Positions 12,292 through 13,371 of a stretch of DNA of 13,371 nucleotides are shown piece after piece. The DNA comes from Halobacteriales archaeon (lineage in GTDB: Archaea > Thermoplasmatota > SW-10-69-26 > JACQPN01 > JAIVGT01), in the NCBI GenBank assembly GCA_020201485.1, contig JAIVGT010000034.1:1-13371 (forward strand). The letters are read 5' to 3'. Within the stretch, counting starts at the first letter, position 1, and each line of letters opens with the position of its first letter. Below the pieces are notes generated by a model, which had not been told where the DNA came from, did not search any database, and was given only the letters and a program-made list of their open reading frames with translations. The position numbers were made by a program, and so were the translations under genes.

Positions 12292-13083
12292 TCACGCCGG
12301 CCGCATCGCCGCGCCCCGCGCCGGCGGGTCCTCGTGCTCGCGCACGGCGCGGATGATCTGCCCCAGCGCCTCGTACCCGCGCTCCTCGGCGATGCTGCCC
12401 GTGACGAGGATGTCCGCGCCGGCGTCGAGCAGGGCGCGTGCCTGCCCCGGCTCGCGGATGCCCCCGCCCGCGATGCACGGGATGCTCGCCTGGTTCTTCA
12501 CGGCGCGCACGTGGCCCGTGGGCACGGGCTCGTCCGCGCCGCTCCCCGCCTCCAGGTACACGAGGCGCATGCCGAAGTACTCCGCGGCGAGCGCGTACGC
12601 CGCGGCGATGTCCGCGCCATCGGGGCCGCGTGGCACGACCTCGGCGTCGCTCACCCGGCCCACGGTCATGCCCGGGGCGACGATGACGTAGCCGAGCGCG
12701 ATGGGCTCGATGCCGAGCGCCTTGAGCACGGGTGCGCCCAGCATCTGCTCGCGCGTGATGAAGCGCGGGTTGCGCGAGTTCATCAGGCTCATGAACCAGA
12801 TGGCGTCCACGTGCGGGCTGATCGCGCCGCCGTGGTTCGGGAAGTGGATGACGGGCAAGCCGGTGGCGTGCTTGATGCCCTGGACGAGCGTGTCGAGGTT
12901 CTCCGTGGTCACGCCCGTGCTGCCGCCGACCATCACCGCGTGCGTGCCCATGTCCTTGGCGCGCTGCGCGATCTCGATGCCGACGCGCGGGCTGACGCTC
13001 GCCGGGTCGAGCAAGGTCATGTGGACCTTCCCCGCCGTGAGGCAGTCCTCCAAGTGCTCCCACACGCGTCCCTTCATCGTCAT
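12292..13083 (-). CDS. Geranylgeranylglyceryl phosphate synthase
   Basis: A 263-residue TIM-barrel prenyltransferase that joins geranylgeranyl diphosphate to sn-glycerol-1-phosphate, the first ether bond of archaeal membrane lipids. Family landmarks in order: VHMTLLDPA (residues 20-28), AVMVGGSTGVT (49-59), VIHFPNHGGAISPHVDAIWF (78-97), MSLMNSRNP (98-106), GYVIVAPGMTVGRV (131-144), VYLEAGSGA (175-183), AGGGIREPGQAR (205-216) and GADILVTGS (222-230). The GYVIVAPGMTVG and MNSRNP blocks fit the group II GGGP synthases of many euryarchaeotes. Heptaprenylglyceryl phosphate synthase (PcrB) is the bacterial relative and is less likely in this archaeal context. ATG 13083 overlaps the UbiA stop as ATGA (13083-13080); an internal ATG at 13077 is the alternative. 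The overlap ties it to the UbiA gene upstream. Confidence 0.95.
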   Translation of the reverse strand: MTMKGRVWEHLEDCLTAGKVHMTLLDPASVSPRVGIEIAQRAKDMGTHAVMVGGSTGVTTENLDTLVQGIKHATGLPVIHFPNHGGAISPHVDAIWFMSLMNSRNPRFITREQMLGAPVLKALGIEPIALGYVIVAPGMTVGRVSDAEVVPRGPDGADIAAAYALAAEYFGMRLVYLEAGSGADEPVPTGHVRAVKNQASIPCIAGGGIREPGQARALLDAGADILVTGSIAEERGYEALGQIIRAVREHEDPPARGAAMRPA

Positions 13084-13371
13084 GCGCTGTACCTCCCGAC
13101 GGCGAACGCGAGCAGCGCGAGGAGCATGGCGAGCTTCATGCGCTGCTGCGCCCGGTGCGGGTCCTTCGTCCAGCCGGCGGCGAGGAATGCCGCGTCGGCG
13201 GCCCCGAGCAGGGGCAGGCCCAGCACGCCCAGCCGCGGCTCCGCGAGCCACGGCAGCGGGCTCAGGGCCACGCCGACGAGCACCGCGGCCTGGGCCACGC
13301 GCCGCGCTCCGGGAGCGCCGATGCGCATGGGCAGGGTGCGCCGGCCCGTGTCGCCGGCCACGTCCTCCACG
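13080..13371 (-). CDS. ubiA: UbiA-family prenyltransferase, probable DGGGP synthase, 5' end outside window
   Basis: The last 97 or so codons of a membrane prenyltransferase; the start lies beyond the right edge. The visible part opens with VEDVAGDTGRRTLPMRIG, the second Asp-rich motif (D-x-x-G-D...R-T-L-P) of the UbiA superfamily that binds Mg and the prenyl diphosphate. Hydrophobic stretches follow: QAAVLVGVALSPLPWL, LGVLGLPLLGAADAAFLAAG and LAMLLALLAFAVGRYSA. Adjacent to and overlapping GGGP synthase, it is most likely digeranylgeranylglyceryl phosphate synthase, which adds the second geranylgeranyl chain. Other UbiA members (menaquinone or heme O/A side-chain transferases) cannot be excluded from the C-terminal end alone. 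The ATGA overlap means both ether-bond enzymes would be made from one mRNA. Confidence 0.87.
   Translation of the reverse strand, partial: VEDVAGDTGRRTLPMRIGAPGARRVAQAAVLVGVALSPLPWLAEPRLGVLGLPLLGAADAAFLAAGWTKDPHRAQQRMKLAMLLALLAFAVGRYSA

Noticed and set aside
1..13371. CRISPR arrays, tRNA or rRNA genes, insertion sequences and terminal repeats
   Set aside because: Reading through the window I saw no regularly spaced repeats, no cloverleaf-like CCA-ended blocks, no transposase motifs and no paired terminal repeats; scanning by eye could miss weak cases.

Overview
The window comes from a GC-rich archaeon (by eye about two thirds G+C). The strongest lineage markers are at the right edge: a geranylgeranylglyceryl phosphate synthase translationally coupled to the C-terminal end of a UbiA prenyltransferase, two enzymes of archaeal ether-lipid synthesis. 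Further archaeal signs are a COG1395-type regulator, TATA-like boxes 26-28 bp upstream of start codons that have no leader, and a very large secreted protein with CARDB/Ig-like modules. The proteins are not strongly acidic, which argues against haloarchaea. A Thermoplasmatota-type euryarchaeote is my guess, not a demonstration.

Layout. 1-704 (minus): a receiver-domain protein and a KaiC/RadA-like ATPase cut by the edge, overlapping by ATGA. 941-1096 (plus): a 51-residue cysteine-rich protein. 1151-2663 (plus): a tight cassette of ribbon-helix-helix protein, PIN-domain ribonuclease and double-GNAT acetyltransferase. 2715-3893 (plus): a short cysteinyl-tRNA synthetase with its own promoter. 3907-9421 (minus): an envelope operon of a giant surface protein of about 1540 residues (carrying a frameshift near 5935), a two-helix membrane protein with a cytoplasmic-type zinc ribbon, and a second two-helix membrane protein. 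9602-10306 (minus): a small secreted protein with a TTG start behind a strong Shine-Dalgarno sequence. 10465-11424 (plus): the COG1395-type regulator, divergent from the secreted protein. 11421-11510 (minus): a zinc-ribbon reading frame with no start codon. 11584-12153 (minus): an HTH-CBS protein. 12292-13371 (minus): the lipid genes.

How the genes relate. The surface protein and the two membrane proteins are coupled by a 1-nt overlap and a 6-nt gap and probably form one envelope unit. RHH, PIN and GNAT are separated by 2 nt and a 4-nt overlap and look like a toxin-antitoxin pair with an acetyltransferase added. The receiver protein has glutamate at the phosphorylation position, so it may signal to its ATPase partner without phosphorylation. 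Several likely promoters carry short perfect palindromes at the TATA position, notably upstream of both HTH regulators.

Three places look like single-base indels: about 5931-5945, the C6 run at 9433-9438, and 11511-11546. They could be assembly errors in a draft genome or real lesions. The most interesting leads are the Glu receiver with its ATPase, the RHH-PIN-GNAT cassette and the surface operon. None is proven to be a new system from sequence alone.
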